Assembly (NCBI RefSeq): GCF_021800405.1
Contig: NZ_CP084550.1
Span: forward strand, 3,472,001-3,536,000
Length of the DNA stretch: 64,000 bases
Reading direction: 5' to 3'
Origin: Arthrobacter sp. FW306-07-I
Lineage (GTDB): Bacteria > Actinomycetota > Actinomycetes > Actinomycetales > Micrococcaceae
Below the pieces are notes generated by a model, which was not told where the DNA came from, ran no database searches, and was given only the letters and a program-made list of their open reading frames with translations. Each line of letters opens with the position of its first letter. Position 1 is the stretch's first letter. This document shows positions 35,688 to 43,269 of this stretch, piece after piece. The translations under genes were made by a program, and so were the position numbers.

Positions 35688-35750
35688 CCTGCCGCGCTAA
35701 AAGGGCTTTCGCTGCAGCGGCACGGGAAGCTTGCCAAAATTATCATCAGT

Positions 35751-35761
35751 ATGCTTACTAT
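35751..35761 (+). promoter_or_regulatory. ATGCTTACTAT motif, candidate promoter of the acidic-protein gene
   Basis: ATGCTTACTAT is identical to the string upstream of the DUF2945 gene. It lies 198 bases before the acidic-protein ATG, leaving a long leader with two hairpins. Confidence 0.4.
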
Positions 35762-35765
35762 GGAC

Positions 35766-35787
35766 GCAGCCGATCGGAAACGGCTGC
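35766..35787 (+). promoter_or_regulatory. Leader hairpin 1
   Basis: GCAGCCG and CGGCTGC pair around an 8-base loop, only five bases after the candidate promoter motif. It lies in the long untranslated leader before the acidic-protein gene and could stabilise the transcript or bind a regulator. Confidence 0.35.
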
Positions 35788-35801
35788 GAACGGAACAGCG
35801 A

Positions 35802-35833
35802 AAAGGTGCGCTCAGCGAACGGGGCGCACCTTT
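35802..35833 (+). terminator. Terminator-like hairpin within the leader
   Basis: AAAGGTGCGC and GCGCACCTTT form a perfect 10-bp stem with a 12-base loop and a short T-run at its end. It lies 126 bases before the acidic-protein ATG, so it could attenuate that gene or end transcription coming from upstream. Confidence 0.5.
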
Positions 35834-35958
35834 CCCGTACCCGCTTGCGGCGGCAGGTTTTCCAGGCACAGATACTCCGCCGCGGGTTCCTTGCGGATCA
35901 GCGGAGCCTGTGCATAGAGTCGGCGAACAAGGCTGGACCACGCCGAGAGGACAATTCC

Positions 35959-36249
35959 ATGACGAACGAGCCCAATTCGATCGACGAGAACGACCCCACC
36001 AACACGGGATCCAGCAGCACCGCCCCGCTCAACGCGCAGCCGGATTCCGGCAGCAAGGACGATCCCACGGGGGTGGAGGGCGCCAACCCGGCCCTGGACG
36101 ATACCGGCCACCTCAAGGCCGCCGAAACGGGAGAAGCGCCGGAGGCCCCGGAGAACCGGGAGGACCTGGACCTTACCCCGCAGGGCCTCTCCGATGAGCC
36201 TGCCAAGCAGGAGGACCCGGAGAGCCTGGCCAAGCCGGACAACAGCTGA
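35959..36249 (+). CDS. Small acidic disordered protein
   Basis: 96 residues, rich in Asp, Glu, Asn, Ser and Pro with no hydrophobic core (begins MTNEPNSIDENDPTNTG), predicted intrinsically disordered and cytosolic. GAGAGG precedes the ATG. No family is recognised; similar acidic short proteins are common in this genus and often stress-induced. It is followed 13 bases later by the left arm of a palindrome that has been split by the IS30 element. Confidence 0.7.
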   Translation: MTNEPNSIDENDPTNTGSSSTAPLNAQPDSGSKDDPTGVEGANPALDDTGHLKAAETGEAPEAPENREDLDLTPQGLSDEPAKQEDPESLAKPDNS

Positions 36250-36322
36250 CTGTTCCCCAACAAAAAGTACGACGCCGGCACTTTCCGGGCGGTTTCTAGG
36301 GGTCGTTGCAACACTGCTGGTG

Positions 36323-37915
36323 TTATGTGGTCATTAGTAGATCACGCAGACGCTCGGCTGGGGTGTCCCAGCCGAGCGTTTTGCGTGGTCGGCTGTTGAG
36401 TTCTTGGGCGACGTGTTCGAGGTCTTCGGGGCCATAGATGGATAGGTCCGTGCCTTTTTCGAAGTATTGGCGCAGCAAGCCATTGGTGTTTTCGTTGGAG
36501 CCGCGTTGCCAGGGGCTGGCGGGGTCGCAGAAGTAGACCTGCATGTCCGTGGCCATGGTGAAGGATTTGTGGGCTGCCATTTCCGCGCCCTGGTCCCAGG
36601 TCAGGGAGCCTCGGAGGTGTTCGGGGAGTGTCTTCATCGTGGCGATGAGGCCATCACGGACGGTTTCGGCGGTGTGGTCTCCGGGCAGATGGACGAGCAT
36701 GACGTATCTGGTGGTGCGTTCAACGAGGGTGGCGATGGCGGACTGGTTGCTTGCCCCGGTGATCAGGTCTCCTTCCCAGTGTCCTGGAACGGCGCGGTCT
36801 TCAACTTCGGGTGGGCGTTCGGAGATCATCACCATAGGGTCAGCGAAGCGGGGCTGCCGCTGCTGGGGGTCCTTGTGAGGCTTACGGCGCGTCCGGCCGG
36901 TGCGCAGAGCTGCCTGGACTTCACGTTTGAGTCCTCCGCGGGCCTGGAAGTAGAGGGCCTGATAGATCGTTTCTGGGCTCACGCGCATCTCCGGGTCGTT
37001 GGGAAACTTCCTGATCAGCTTGTTGCTGATCTGTTCCGGTGACCAGCGCCGAAGCAGCTTCTTCTTCACATACTTTCGTAACCGGTGGTGAGTGACCAGC
37101 TTGCTGTCCTTGGGCCGGGGCCGCCGGGCGGTCGCGGCACGTTGGGCTGCATAGGCGTAATACTTCCCATCGTTGACACTGTTCCTGGCCAGTTCCCGGC
37201 TGATGGTCGAGGCGGACCGGCCCAGCTCCCTGGCGATCTTCCGGACCGGTGTGCCGGCAGCGCGGAGGTCAGCAATCCGTTCCCGGTCCTGCAAAGTCAG
37301 GAATCTGGCATCCAGTGGTTTCTCCAAGGCCGCAAGTGCGGGAAACGCGCCAGAATCGGTGATCGCTTCGTCGGTGGTCAGTGTCATCACACCACTGGTG
37401 TAATCGACCCGGCGGCCATCACGGTAGATTCGCCCGTTCCGTGTCCTTCTGACCCCGTTGTCCCATTCCTGGGCCGTGCACCGGTTAATGCCCAGTTCTT
37501 TGGCAGCCTCCCGGCGTGTCATTCCAGCTTCGCGGAGCTTGCGGAAATCCTCACGGCTGGGGCCTTCCGTGCGTTTCCGCGCAAGCCCGGCCTTCTGGGT
37601 CCACTTGTAACAAGTTTGACGGCTCAACCCCAGTTCGGCAGCGGCAACCGTAGTGCTACCGGTACGCGCCAAAGCCTTGAAGAACGCTGCCTTCACCTCC
37701 GGGGTTACTCTCGCCCCACGGACATTCCCGCCATTTATGGTGCCGGCAGATATTCCCGCCTCACGCAGCCACCGGTAGCACGCCGACGGTTTAAGCCCGA
37801 GCTCAGCCGCGGCAAGAGCAACACTCCCCGCGCTTGCCAGTGCCCGGAAGAACCCTTCCCTTTCCCCGGAGGTATAGCTCCGTCGAGGGGTCCTGCCCTC
37901 GCTTAAAGACGACAT
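36323..37915 (-). CDS. IS30-family transposase with extra N-terminal helix-turn-helix repeats
   Basis: 530-residue DDE recombinase. Core IS30 parts are the HTH RIADLRAAGTPVRKIARELG with STISRELARN, the RRWSPEQISNKL block, the first Asp in GHWEGDLITGA, the second in LTWDQGAEMA, and the Glu in RGSNENTNGLLRQYFEKG. Ahead of the core are two similar HTH units (VALAAAELGLKPSACYRWL and TVAAAELGLSRQTCYKW) and a third (MTRREAAKELGINRCTAQEW), so it is longer than the typical 320-390 residues. ATG start at MSSLSEG; a TTG inside the right end is an alternative. Confidence 0.93.
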   Translation of the reverse strand: MSSLSEGRTPRRSYTSGEREGFFRALASAGSVALAAAELGLKPSACYRWLREAGISAGTINGGNVRGARVTPEVKAAFFKALARTGSTTVAAAELGLSRQTCYKWTQKAGLARKRTEGPSREDFRKLREAGMTRREAAKELGINRCTAQEWDNGVRRTRNGRIYRDGRRVDYTSGVMTLTTDEAITDSGAFPALAALEKPLDARFLTLQDRERIADLRAAGTPVRKIARELGRSASTISRELARNSVNDGKYYAYAAQRAATARRPRPKDSKLVTHHRLRKYVKKKLLRRWSPEQISNKLIRKFPNDPEMRVSPETIYQALYFQARGGLKREVQAALRTGRTRRKPHKDPQQRQPRFADPMVMISERPPEVEDRAVPGHWEGDLITGASNQSAIATLVERTTRYVMLVHLPGDHTAETVRDGLIATMKTLPEHLRGSLTWDQGAEMAAHKSFTMATDMQVYFCDPASPWQRGSNENTNGLLRQYFEKGTDLSIYGPEDLEHVAQELNSRPRKTLGWDTPAERLRDLLMTT

Positions 37916-37956
37916 GGTCGTTGCAACTCCCAAAACTAAGGGGTGTTGCAACGACC
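37916..37956. repeat. Subterminal inverted copy of the IS right end
   Basis: GGTCGTTGCAAC (37916-37927) is an exact inverted copy of GTTGCAACGACC (37945-37956), separated by 17 bases. The pair covers the DNA just upstream of and touching the transposase start, so it could be an autoregulatory operator or second transposase-binding site. Confidence 0.7.
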
Positions 37957-38005
37957 ACTAGAACCCAAGCCGAAGTGCCGGCGTCGTACTTTTCTGCGTG
38001 GTCCT

Positions 38006-40129
38006 TCAGGAGGCCGGTGCCTCTGCTGGAGCCTGGAGACTTTGGGCTTGCGCCGGGCTTTGGGCCTGCGCCTGGATGGCCGTGATGGCCACCGTGTTCA
38101 CGATGTCCTCCACCGTGCAGCCGCGGGAGAGGTCGTTGACCGGCTTCCGCAGCCCCTGCAGGACCGGCCCAACTGCGACGGCACCGGAGCTCTGCTGCAC
38201 CGCCTTGTAGGTGTTGTTGCCCGTGTTGAGGTCCGGGAAGATGAACACGGTGGCCTGCCCGGCCACCGAGGAACCGGGCATCTTGGATGCGGCGATCGAG
38301 GCGTCCACGGCTGCGTCGTACTGGATGGGACCTTCCACGGCCAGGTCCGGCCGGCGTTGGCGCACCAGTTCGGTGGCCTGCCGCACCTCGTCCACCGCCT
38401 CGCCGAAGCCCGAACCGCCCGTCGAGTAGGACAGCATCGCCACGCGGGGCTCCACCCCGAACTGCGCGGCGGTCTCCGCTGAAGCGAGCGCGATGTCCGC
38501 CAGCTGCTCCACGTTCGGATCGGGGTTCACAGCGCAGTCGCCGTAGACCAGCACCCGGTCCGGCATGAGCATCAGGAACACCGAGGACACGATCTTCACA
38601 CCCTCCCGGGTCTTCACGAACTCGAGCGCCGGCCGGATGGTGTGCGCCGTGGTGTGGGCGGCGCCGGAGACCATGCCGTCCACCACGCCCAGCTGAACCA
38701 TCATGGTGCCGAAGTAGCTTCCGTCCTGCATGATTTCCAGGGCCTTGGGCAGGTCCACGCCCTTGTGCGCCCGGAGCTCGGCGTACTTCTCGGCGAACTT
38801 CAGCCGCAGCTCGGACGTGGCCGGATCAATGACACTGATACCGGACAGGTCGATGCCGTTTGCCGCAGCAAGTTCCCGGACGGCGGATTCGGGGCCCAGC
38901 AGGGTCAGGTCGCAGACGTCGCGGCGGTGCAGGATCTCGGCCGCGCGCAGGATCCTGACGTCGGTTCCTTCCGGCAGGACCACGTGCCGGCGCTGCGCCC
39001 GGGCCCGCTCGACGAGGTCATGCAGGAACCGCAGCGGCGTCATCCGCTCCGCCCGCGGCAGGTGCAGGCGCTCCACCAGTTCGGCCTCATCAACCCGGCG
39101 GGACCACAGCCCCAGGGCGGAAGCCACCTTGCGCCGGTGCCCGGACCAGATCTCGCTGCGCACTTCGGACACCCGGCGGGCCGTCTGGTACGTGTCCTCG
39201 TCCGCCGCGAACACCGGGAACGGCGCCTGGGCCAGGAGCGGGTAGATGTTGGCGTCCGGGGCCAGGCCGCCGGTGAGGATGAGTGCAGACGGCACGGGAA
39301 ACTCGGGCGAGAACGAGGACGCCAGGCAGGCCACCATCACGTCTGCGCGGTCCCCCGGCACGATCACCAGCGCTCCCTCATCCAGCACGTTCAGGAAGTT
39401 GCCCACGTTCATGGCGGCCACCTTGATGTCCTTGACGTCGCGCTCCATGTCCGGCGTACCCGCGATCTGCCGCACGCCCAGCGCCATGGCCACCTCGCCG
39501 GTGGTGGGCCTGGCAATTTCCTCCAGCTCCGGCAGGATGTAGACCGGCCGGCCGGAGGCACCCGGCTTCAGGGCGGCGGCGATGGCGTCCAGGTCATCAG
39601 CGTCCGCGCGGTTGACCATGATGGCCAGCAGCGCGCACTTCTCGGCGGCGAGTTCCTTGCGGGCAACTTCAACGGCGGCGGCCGTCTCACTGACGGTGCG
39701 GCCCTTGGCGCCTACCACCGCCACCACAGGGGTGGCGAGGTTGTTGGCCAGCCGGGCGTTCAAGTCGAATTCGACGGCGGCGTCCTGGCCCACCAGGTCG
39801 GTCCCCTCCACGATCACCACGTCGCAGTGGCGTGCGATCTCCGCGAAGATCTCCACGCACCGGGCGTCGATTTCCGCGCGGTTCCCCTCGGCCAGCAGCG
39901 TGCGGACCTCGTCGTAGGTCAGGCCGCCGCGGCACCGTTCATCCTCCAACGCGAACCGGGATTTCATCAAAGCCACCATGGGGTCATTGGCCGCCGACGG
40001 CCCGTGGACTACCGGTTTGAAAAAGCCGATCCTGTCCGCGTGACGGTGCAGGGTGTCCGCCAGCCCGAGGGCGATCAGGGACTTGCCTGATCCAGGAGTT
40101 GTTGCGCTGACGTAGATGCCTTTGGCCAT
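38006..40129 (-). CDS. pta: Phosphate acetyltransferase (long, three-domain form)
   Basis: 707-residue enzyme interconverting acetyl-CoA and acetyl phosphate. Domain order: N-terminal P-loop BioD-like domain (GIYVSATTPGSGKSLIALGL, residues 1-220), a DRTGG domain (about 230-340), and the catalytic PTA domain (about 375-690; MVQLGVVDGMVSGAAHTTAHT, MLSYSTGGSG). The short Ala/Gln-rich tail is variable. Together with ackA it forms the acetate switch; the two genes are separated by the IS30 region. It ends 12 bases from the palindrome arm. Confidence 0.96.
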   Translation of the reverse strand: MAKGIYVSATTPGSGKSLIALGLADTLHRHADRIGFFKPVVHGPSAANDPMVALMKSRFALEDERCRGGLTYDEVRTLLAEGNRAEIDARCVEIFAEIARHCDVVIVEGTDLVGQDAAVEFDLNARLANNLATPVVAVVGAKGRTVSETAAAVEVARKELAAEKCALLAIMVNRADADDLDAIAAALKPGASGRPVYILPELEEIARPTTGEVAMALGVRQIAGTPDMERDVKDIKVAAMNVGNFLNVLDEGALVIVPGDRADVMVACLASSFSPEFPVPSALILTGGLAPDANIYPLLAQAPFPVFAADEDTYQTARRVSEVRSEIWSGHRRKVASALGLWSRRVDEAELVERLHLPRAERMTPLRFLHDLVERARAQRRHVVLPEGTDVRILRAAEILHRRDVCDLTLLGPESAVRELAAANGIDLSGISVIDPATSELRLKFAEKYAELRAHKGVDLPKALEIMQDGSYFGTMMVQLGVVDGMVSGAAHTTAHTIRPALEFVKTREGVKIVSSVFLMLMPDRVLVYGDCAVNPDPNVEQLADIALASAETAAQFGVEPRVAMLSYSTGGSGFGEAVDEVRQATELVRQRRPDLAVEGPIQYDAAVDASIAASKMPGSSVAGQATVFIFPDLNTGNNTYKAVQQSSGAVAVGPVLQGLRKPVNDLSRGCTVEDIVNTVAITAIQAQAQSPAQAQSLQAPAEAPAS

Positions 40130-40188
40130 GGTCCGCCCTTTGCTGTCCTTGCTGGTGCCGGTACCCCCATCCTTGCACTTCCCTCCCC

Positions 40189-40247
40189 GCGAAATGGCAC
40201 TTGGCGGCAGTGTTCAGCGCCGGGACTGCCGCCAAGTGCCACTTCGC
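40189..40247. repeat. 59-nt near-perfect palindrome, single copy here
   Basis: GCGAAATGGCACTTGGCG at the start is mirrored by CGCCAAGTGCCACTTCGC at the end; the 23-bp arms have one mismatch and close on a 13-base loop (GTTCAGCGCCGGG). Its length matches the other palindromic elements but its ends differ. It lies 60 bases upstream of pta in a divergent gap, so it is not a simple 3' terminator. Confidence 0.85.
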
Positions 40248-40411
40248 ACTGAAAGGTGGTGGCCGCCGTCGTGCGTTCCCGCCCGGTTGCTACCACCCCC
40301 ACCGTGCGGCGCGCCGGGGACGACGGCGTGTCCCCCGTTTGGCGGGTTGGGCCACCGATGTAAGTGGGCAGGAAGGCACGCATCCCCTTGACACCGGACC
40401 CCCTCATGGGA

Positions 40412-40433
40412 TTACCTAATGAACATTCGGTAA
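40412..40433. promoter_or_regulatory. PaaR-type 22-bp operator upstream of paaI-paaK
   Basis: TTACC (40412-40416) and GGTAA (40429-40433) with inner AATG and CATT form a perfect interrupted palindrome. A TTGACA -35 lies 18 bases upstream, so the operator covers the -10 region and bound repressor would block transcription. Similar 22-bp sites occur at 48281 and 57523 and a degenerate one at 43240. Confidence 0.8.
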
Positions 40434-40455
40434 ATAAAGCTGGAGGCAATGACGC

Positions 40456-40926
40456 ATGGCTGAGACCACCCTTTCCGGGGCCACCCACCCCATCCTGGAA
40501 AACGACTATGCCTCCGAATGGATGGGCATCGAGGTCCTCGCCATCAGCGACGGCCACGCCGCTATCCGGATGACGCTCCGGCAGGAAATGCTCAACGGCT
40601 TCGGCATGGCCCACGGCGGAATGATCTTCGCCTTCGGCGACACCGCCTTCGCCCTCGCGTGCAACCCCATCCACCCTGCACCGGGCGAGGAAGGCACCAT
40701 TACCGTCGCCTCCGGCGTCGACATCAATTTCCTCAAGCCGGCATTCCGCGGCCAGGTGCTCACCGCCGTCGCGGACCGCCGCTCCAGCGCCGGACGCAGC
40801 GGGCTCTACGACATCCAGATCTTCGCCGCCGACGCCGCAATGCCGGCTTCCGAAACCCAGCCCAGTTCCCCGGGCGAGCTCATCGCCGAGTTCCGCGGAC
40901 GCAGCCGCACCATCCCCAAGAAGTAG
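40456..40926 (+). CDS. paaI: Hydroxyphenylacetyl-CoA thioesterase
   Basis: 156-residue hotdog-fold thioesterase, PaaI subfamily, which rescues CoA from dead-end intermediates in aerobic phenylacetate degradation. Catalytic Asp and neighbours are in NGFGMAHGGMIFAFGDTAFALACN; the strand ASGVDINFLKPAF follows. It is preceded by a CTGGAGG ribosome site and the PaaR-type operator, and ends 7 bases before paaK, so the two are co-transcribed. Confidence 0.92.
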   Translation: MAETTLSGATHPILENDYASEWMGIEVLAISDGHAAIRMTLRQEMLNGFGMAHGGMIFAFGDTAFALACNPIHPAPGEEGTITVASGVDINFLKPAFRGQVLTAVADRRSSAGRSGLYDIQIFAADAAMPASETQPSSPGELIAEFRGRSRTIPKK

Positions 40927-40933
40927 GAAAACC

Positions 40934-42337
40934 ATGACCCTGCATGCCCCCGAAACCCCCGCCGCTGCCGTTTCCAACCCGGCGGAAGCAGCCAACCCGG
41001 CCGGCACGGACGCCAACCCCACCACCACGGAAGGGCTGGACCGCGAGGAAACCATCTCCCGCGACGAACTCGAGGCCCTGCAGCTCCAGCGGCTGCAGCA
41101 CACCGTGGCCTACGCCTACGACCGCGTGCCGCTCTACAAGCGCAAATTCGACGAAGCGGGCATCCACCCCAGCGACCTGCGCGAACTCGAGGACCTTGGC
41201 AACTTCCCCTTCACCACCAAGGAGGATCTGCGCCAGGAGTACCCGTTCGGGATGTTCGCTGTGCCGCAGAGCGAGGTGGCCCGCATCCACGCCAGCTCCG
41301 GCACCACGGGCCGGCCCACGGTGGTGGGCTACACCAAGCAGGACCTGGCCGACTGGGCCAAGCTGGTGGCCCGCAGCTTCCGCGCCTCCGGCATCCGCCC
41401 CGGCATGAAGGTCCACAACGCCTACGGCTACGGGCTGTTCACCGGCGGGCTGGGCGCGCACGCCGGCGCCGAGGCCCTGGGCTGCACCGTCATCCCCATG
41501 TCCGGCGGCCAGACCGAACGCCAGATCCAGCTGATCCAGGACTTCAAGCCGGACGCCATCCTGGCCACTCCCACCTACCTGCTCACCATCGCCGACGCCA
41601 TGGCGCACATGGGCATCGACCCGGCTTCCACCTCGCTGAAGTTCGCCGTCCTCGGCGCCGAGCCGTGGACCCAGGAGATGCGGCACGAGCTTGAGGTGAT
41701 GATGAACATCAAGGCCTGCGACATCTACGGCCTGTCCGAGGTCATGGGCCCGGGCGTGGCCGGCGAGGCCGTGGAGACCCAGGACGGCAGCCACATCTGG
41801 GAGGACCACTTCCGCCCGGAAATCATCGACCCCTTCAACCCGGCGCCGGGCAAGGAAAACGTCCTGCGCGACGGCGAGCACGGCGAACTGGTCTTTACGT
41901 CGCTGACCAAGGAAGCCCTGCCGATCATCCGCTACCGCACCAAGGACCTCACCCGGCTGCTGCCCGGCACCGCCCGCCCCGCACACCGCCGCATGGGCCG
42001 CATCACCGGCCGCAGCGACGACATGATTATCCTGCGCGGCGTTAACCTCTTCCCGTCCCAGATCGAGGAAATCGCCCTCCGCATCCCCGAGCTCAGCCCA
42101 CACTTCCAGCTGGAGCTCACCCGCCCCGAGGGCCAGCGGATGGACCAGCTGACCGTGCGCATCGAGCGCCGGGACGCGGTCACCATTGAGCAGAGCACGA
42201 CGGCGGCACGCACCTTGAAGGAGCAGATCAAGATCCACGTGGGTTCTTCGTGCACCGTGGACGTGGTGGAGCCTGGTTCGCTGGAGCGGTCCAACGGCAA
42301 GCTGCGCCGAATTTACGACCTGCGTCCGAAAGGCTAA
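40934..42337 (+). CDS. paaK: Phenylacetate-CoA ligase
   Basis: 467-residue adenylating enzyme that makes phenylacetyl-CoA, the first step of the pathway. The nucleotide loop is SSGTTGRPTVVGYT, the adenylate motif IYGLSEVMGPGV, and the C-terminal hinge and catalytic Lys region RSDDMIILRGVNLFPSQIE and RSNGKLRRIYDLR. A 35-residue Ala/Pro/Thr-rich N-terminal tail is extra. It is the second gene of the paaI-paaK operon; ring epoxidase genes paaABCDE are not in the window. Confidence 0.95.
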   Translation: MTLHAPETPAAAVSNPAEAANPAGTDANPTTTEGLDREETISRDELEALQLQRLQHTVAYAYDRVPLYKRKFDEAGIHPSDLRELEDLGNFPFTTKEDLRQEYPFGMFAVPQSEVARIHASSGTTGRPTVVGYTKQDLADWAKLVARSFRASGIRPGMKVHNAYGYGLFTGGLGAHAGAEALGCTVIPMSGGQTERQIQLIQDFKPDAILATPTYLLTIADAMAHMGIDPASTSLKFAVLGAEPWTQEMRHELEVMMNIKACDIYGLSEVMGPGVAGEAVETQDGSHIWEDHFRPEIIDPFNPAPGKENVLRDGEHGELVFTSLTKEALPIIRYRTKDLTRLLPGTARPAHRRMGRITGRSDDMIILRGVNLFPSQIEEIALRIPELSPHFQLELTRPEGQRMDQLTVRIERRDAVTIEQSTTAARTLKEQIKIHVGSSCTVDVVEPGSLERSNGKLRRIYDLRPKG

Positions 42338-42362
42338 TGCCGTTCAGGGCCGCCGGGCAGCT

Positions 42363-43118
42363 TCACCGTTCGGCGCTGCCCGGCGTCCGTTCCCTGCCGG
42401 GACTCCGGCCGGCCGGCAGGGAAGCGGGCCTGCGGAGCAGCAGCACGGCCGCCAGCACGAACCAGACCGCTGGGACCAGATTGGCGATGATCACCGGGCC
42501 CCAGCCGGCAGCGTTATAGAACCCCGAGGGGTCCAGGGGGCCGCCGTACATAGACGGGACCGCGGCGGCGCACAGCACCACGCCGACATAGGCGACCCAC
42601 CGGGTCCAGGACGGCAGGACACCGGTGGCCACCGCCGCCCAGCCTGCCGCGCCCAGGAAGAGCCCGGTGATCGCGAAGGCAATGGAGCTGTTGTAGATCA
42701 GCAGGTAAGCCATGGTCAGCGCCCGGTTCACCGACGGATCGGGGGCAGGTGCCAAGGCATCCAGAGCCAGGCCGCCCTCCATTCCATTGGCCACGAGGGT
42801 CACCCCCACCCAGACGGCCATGGCGGCGACCACCAGGGACCCGGCCCAGCCGTAACGTGCATCCGCACGCCCGATGAGATGGCCCAACCCCGCTGCAAAG
42901 ACCATCGCAGCCACGTAGAGGCAGAGATCGAGCAGGACCCGGGTGAAGATGATGTTGCGGATCCGGTACGCCTCAGCCGCACCCGCCGCTCCGTCGTACA
43001 AACTAACGGAGGGGTCCTGGGCGAGATACAGCGGGAACTGCCCTGCCCAGAACACCAGCATCCCGACGCCGGCCCATCCAGTGATCCGGCGAACAGCATT
43101 GTCATCCACGGCTGGCAT
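42363..43118 (-). CDS. Multi-pass membrane protein, unknown function
   Basis: 251 residues with six or seven hydrophobic helices (TGWAGVGMLVFWAGQFPLYL first, then AAMVFAAGLGHLIG, SLVVAAMAVWVGVTLVA, SSIAFAITGLFLGAAGW, WVAYVGVVLCAAAV, LVPAVWFVLAAVLLL) and a basic C-tail. The plan resembles DUF4386-like membrane proteins, but I am not sure of the family. The ATG giving MPAVDD has GAAGG upstream. It is convergent with paaK and divergent from the TetR gene. Confidence 0.75.
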   Translation of the reverse strand: MPAVDDNAVRRITGWAGVGMLVFWAGQFPLYLAQDPSVSLYDGAAGAAEAYRIRNIIFTRVLLDLCLYVAAMVFAAGLGHLIGRADARYGWAGSLVVAAMAVWVGVTLVANGMEGGLALDALAPAPDPSVNRALTMAYLLIYNSSIAFAITGLFLGAAGWAAVATGVLPSWTRWVAYVGVVLCAAAVPSMYGGPLDPSGFYNAAGWGPVIIANLVPAVWFVLAAVLLLRRPASLPAGRSPGRERTPGSAER

Positions 43119-43239
43119 CCCTTCGATCTTCAGGAGGAGCGGCACGTCTCCTGCTTCCTGGCGGCTTTCCCTCAGGGTGGCCCTGTGACCATCGGCGTCC
43201 AAGTGCCGAAGGTCCCCGCGGCGGCCGGGCTGCGGCCGA

Positions 43240-43261
43240 TTACCGAACGTTCATGAGAAAA
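43240..43261. promoter_or_regulatory. Degenerate PaaR-type operator before the TetR gene
   Basis: TTACCGAACGTTC matches the left half and centre of the other PaaR-type sites, but the right half (ATGAGAAAA) has decayed. It ends 8 bases before the regulator ATG, so if bound it would give autorepression. Confidence 0.55.
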
Positions 43262-43269
43262 TAGCGACT

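Larger units (their letters stand above)
36300..37957. mobile_element. IS30-family insertion sequence, complete
   Basis: About 1658 bases. Inverted ends are GGGTCGTTGCAACAC (left) and, read inward from the right, TGGTCGTTGCAACAC: 14 of 15 positions agree. It is flanked by a 4-bp direct repeat CTAG (36296-36299 and 37958-37961), a fresh target-site duplication. It contains one intact transposase gene on the minus strand. It interrupts the spacer between pta and ackA. The clean ends suggest recent insertion. Confidence 0.92.
36263..37993. repeat. 69-nt palindrome interrupted by the IS30 element
   Basis: The 21-base left arm (36263-36283, starting AAAAGTACGACGCC) and right arm (37973-37993, ending GGCGTCGTACTTTT) are perfect reverse complements. 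Joining the flanks minus one CTAG copy restores a 69-base palindrome whose centre falls in the CTAG duplicated by the IS. It sits between convergent genes (acidic protein and pta) and looks like a former bidirectional terminator. Confidence 0.85.
40130..40455. other. Divergent intergenic region between pta and paaI
   Basis: About 326 bases without a gene. It holds a 59-nt palindrome near the pta end, then about 160 bases in which I see no feature, then a TTGACA-like -35 (40388-40393) and a PaaR-type operator overlapping the -10 area of the paa promoter. Confidence 0.7.
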
